64,000 bases of DNA, from positions 17,140,160 to 17,204,159 of the forward strand of contig NC_083601.1 in the NCBI RefSeq assembly GCF_029168945.1. Reading direction: 5' to 3'. The DNA comes from Cannabis sativa (lineage: Eukaryota; Streptophyta; Magnoliopsida; Rosales; Cannabaceae). Position 1 is the first letter of the stretch, and each line of letters begins with the position of its first letter. Shown piece by piece: positions 61,550 through 64,000 of the stretch. The notes below the pieces were generated by a model, which had not been told where the DNA came from, made no database searches, and saw only the letters and a list, made by a program, of their open reading frames with translations. The position numbers and the translations under genes were made by a program.

Positions 61550-62820
61550 TTCATTATATATCAAATATTATCTTACATGTATTACACAATATATCCACTA
61601 CATAAAAATGTATTTTATGTGGCAATATACTTAAGTGAATAAATTATAACCTTATCTTTATTTTAGTTCTCTTATGATAATTTTCTCAGATAAAAAATTA
61701 AGGTACACGTAAATATAAGAAAATATCAGTTGAATAATTTTAGTTGTACAACCAAAAATCTGTGTAACTAAATCCCATATTTACTTTACGATCCTTGAAT
61801 TTGTGTTGCGGCATGCCTTTAGTCAAGGATATGCGATCACCTAATTTAGTAGTGTGTGCTTAATGACCACTTATCACGCCTTTCATGGCTAAATACTTAA
61901 TATTGATATGCTAGCTTCGAATTCTTATCCATAAATACTGTAGCTAAATTTATTACAAAATTTTCTTAATGGCCTGAAAAAAAATAATTCTGAACTCTAA
62001 GCCTAGTATGAGACTCTATAATACAGCATAAGAGATGTATCCTCAAAATAATAATTGATTCTGACTTTTATAATAGAAATAACAATTAAGATTCTTCACG
62101 AGACAATTTATTGGTAATTTTAAGGACGTAATCAAATGTTGATTATAGCCAATGAAGTATGATGAAATCTAATAGGCTAACTATATTTCTAGAATATCAG
62201 TTCATCTCAATAAAATATGTATGACTACAATATTTAGTATCTTAAAGATACCTCATTATTTTTAATGAAAAATAAAGTGGTATTAACTTCAGTTATATTC
62301 TGATACTACTTAACAATCTTGAAACAAATACAATGTAAAGTCTTATTTAGACTCTTAAGCCTACATTAGGCTTCTAAAAATAAAAGCACATGAATGTTCT
62401 TAATTTATTCTCATTCCAGATCATCTCACAAATGCTGATTTGAGTTGAATTAATTGCACTTAAGATAAAAGTAACATGAAATAAATAATACATAATTTTA
62501 TTTTATGAGAGATGTTGTGGCTACTCTCTAATTAATATAAAATTATATATGTTATTTATATTCTTTATCTGAAAATAATAATTTGAGATATGAATTATTT
62601 TACCTTACAGGAAACTTTTATCATTATTTACAAGTAATATTTTATCTATGTATAAAACAAATATTACTCACACCGACCTTCTGATATATAATTAATTTCA
62701 TGCATTTTTCAAAACTAAACAAAGTTCATGTTATTCTCTTTTATTATTCTAGTTTGAATAATTAGAAACATTTTATGCTCAATTCTTATTGGAAGATCTT
62801 TAGCGGATTGTCATTGATAG
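61550..62820. other. AT-rich sequence, probably old repeat remnants
   Basis: Low coding quality on both strands. Some less AT-rich phrases (61800-61900, TTGCGGCATGCCTTTAGTC) look like decayed retroelement, but I recognised no protein motif or boundary. Confidence 0.4.
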
Positions 62821-64000
62821 GTGTGATATGTCACATGTTAATTCAAGATGCAAATCTAGTTTTCTTCATATTGTTTTTATGCTTTATGGTGGGCGACATG
62901 GATCGTTTAGTTAAAGATGTTGTTAGGGTTTTTGTTTTGTTTTTATTATAAAATGCTTGGTTAGTCTTGAAAAACCGTGTTTTTGCAAATGTCAGTTGTA
63001 TATAAGAAAATATAAAACTGTAAGTGTTTGCAGAAGCAGAAAGTAATTCTCCTACATCAAAACGAAACAGGCAGAATATAAAATATTTGCAGAAAAATAC
63101 ATAACTAGACACAAGAGATTTATACGTGGTATCAGTGTTCTCACGAACACTCCTAGTCCACGGGGCCACGCCCAGAGAATGAAATCAATTAATAAAGTAT
63201 CAAAATTACAAAGACATTTGACTTAAACAAGTTTAGACTCCCTCTAAAGTATTGCTGCAATCCTTTGTAATCCACTTTATGAATCTGACTTCTTGAAACA
63301 CCTTCAAGCCCGAACTCCCTTCGTCTTTGAAGTGTGAGTGCTTACTTCCTCCCGAAGTAAGACTTCAATAAGTCTTCTCCCGAAGACCAAAGTGCTTACT
63401 TCCTCCCGAAGTAAGGCTTCATCAAGTCTTCTCCCGAAGACCACTCTCTTGTTCAGTCAAGCCGTTCTTAACAAACTCTAGGATAGAGTAAGAACTGATA
63501 TAGAAAATACTAGAACCTAGATGAACAACTAGGCTCTCACAAAACAAAGAAACACTCTTCTCTCAAAAAGATAAATGCAAAAAATGAATAATGGAAGAGC
63601 TGATTCGAATGACTGCTCTCTAGGCTGTATTTATAGAATATAGAAACCTTAGAGACAGTCACAATTTCGAATCTACAGCTGTACAAAAACTTACCTAAGA
63701 AAACACGATCTGCTATATCAGATTCGGATGCTGACGCAGCAAATCACACCAGAAATGGGAAACTTGCTATAATCGGGTCCGATCCTTTATCAAAGCTTGA
63801 TTCCTGCCAAAAACAGTTTAGATATTCTGATTGTATCAAGATACAATCGAAATAATAAGGAAAAGGCAATAATCAAAGTTTCCCTAAAAAAGACAACTTT
63901 CCAAAAGAGGATTTCTTCTCTTTTAAGAAGTTTTCAACAAAGAAAAGTTCAGCTGAAAGTGCAACTTTCCTAACAAGGAAAAGAGCAACTAAAAACTGAA
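62821..64000. repeat. Unassigned repeat, probably part of an LTR read on the minus strand
   Basis: Less AT-rich than its surroundings. On the minus strand, GGCGTGGCCCCGTGGACTAGGAG..CACGTATAAATCTCTTGTGT (63095-63175) has the wording common near the 3' end of plant copia LTRs. The right end runs off the window, so no paired LTR, duplication or internal domain can be seen. Confidence 0.45.
63341..63441. repeat. 54-bp tandem duplication carrying four perfect hairpins
   Basis: CTTACTTC-CTCCC-GAAGTAAG at 63341-63361 and again at 63395-63415; GTCTTC-TCCC-GAAGAC at 63372-63387 and again at 63426-63441. Both pairs are 54 bases apart. The two stem types differ in sequence but share a (C)TCCC loop. Confidence 0.92.

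Noticed and set aside
63125..63140. TGGTATCAG resembling a primer-binding site on the plus strand
   Set aside because: It is not preceded by an LTR end in CA, and the flanking wording fits the interior of an LTR read on the minus strand.

Overview
The window is nuclear DNA of a flowering plant, almost certainly a eudicot. It is strongly AT-rich, has spliced genes with short exons, and is dominated by Ty1-copia and Ty3-gypsy LTR elements, L1-type LINEs, a tRNA-derived SINE and many MITEs. The species cannot be fixed from sequence alone; a Rosales genome such as the hop/hemp family is only a guess.

There are two host genes, both on the minus strand. At 135-4326 lies the ectodomain and transmembrane part of an ALE2-type receptor-like kinase (11 exons; the kinase exons lie off the left edge). 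At 13230-17536 lies a complete 10-exon gene for a CCCH zinc-finger/CwfJ-like (CWF19-like) protein of the Arabidopsis C3H64 type, 605 codons plus stop, with a U12-type AT-AC intron. From memory these correspond to the neighbours AT5G56890 and AT5G56900, so the pair looks like conserved microsynteny. The 9 kb between them holds MITEs: a hAT type with an 8-bp target duplication, a Mutator type with a 9-bp duplication, and two related fold-back elements.

From 20.5 kb rightward nearly everything is mobile DNA. 20570-30928 is a decayed Ty1-copia element (230-bp LTRs) whose gag-integrase part was hit by three other LTR elements, each now a solo LTR with a perfect 5-bp target duplication. An Emigrant-like pogo MITE follows (30959-31403). 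A decayed LINE (31420-34268 and 44380-45050) is split by a 10.1-kb LTR element (34269-44374, two 1894-bp LTRs) that keeps only a copia gag. 45670-47070 is a Pack-MULE-like element with long terminal inverted repeats around a genomic fragment of a KH-domain FUBP-like gene, intron included. Abutting it is a full-length but broken L1 LINE (47092-53377) with a 16-bp target duplication. Then come a SINE (54306-54428), a fold-back MITE, a relict LTR, and a copia-derived element (56190-61544, 243-bp LTRs) with only an RNase H remnant. The last 2.4 kb is repeat-like and unassigned.

The most unusual signal is structural. Several of the LTR elements, from unrelated families, carry runs of short perfect hairpins in which the loop is conserved while the stem sequences differ from copy to copy yet stay complementary: 26317-26446, 39174-39280, 57472-60986 and 63341-63441. 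Either a folded RNA is being conserved, or a templated palindrome-correcting mutation process is acting.
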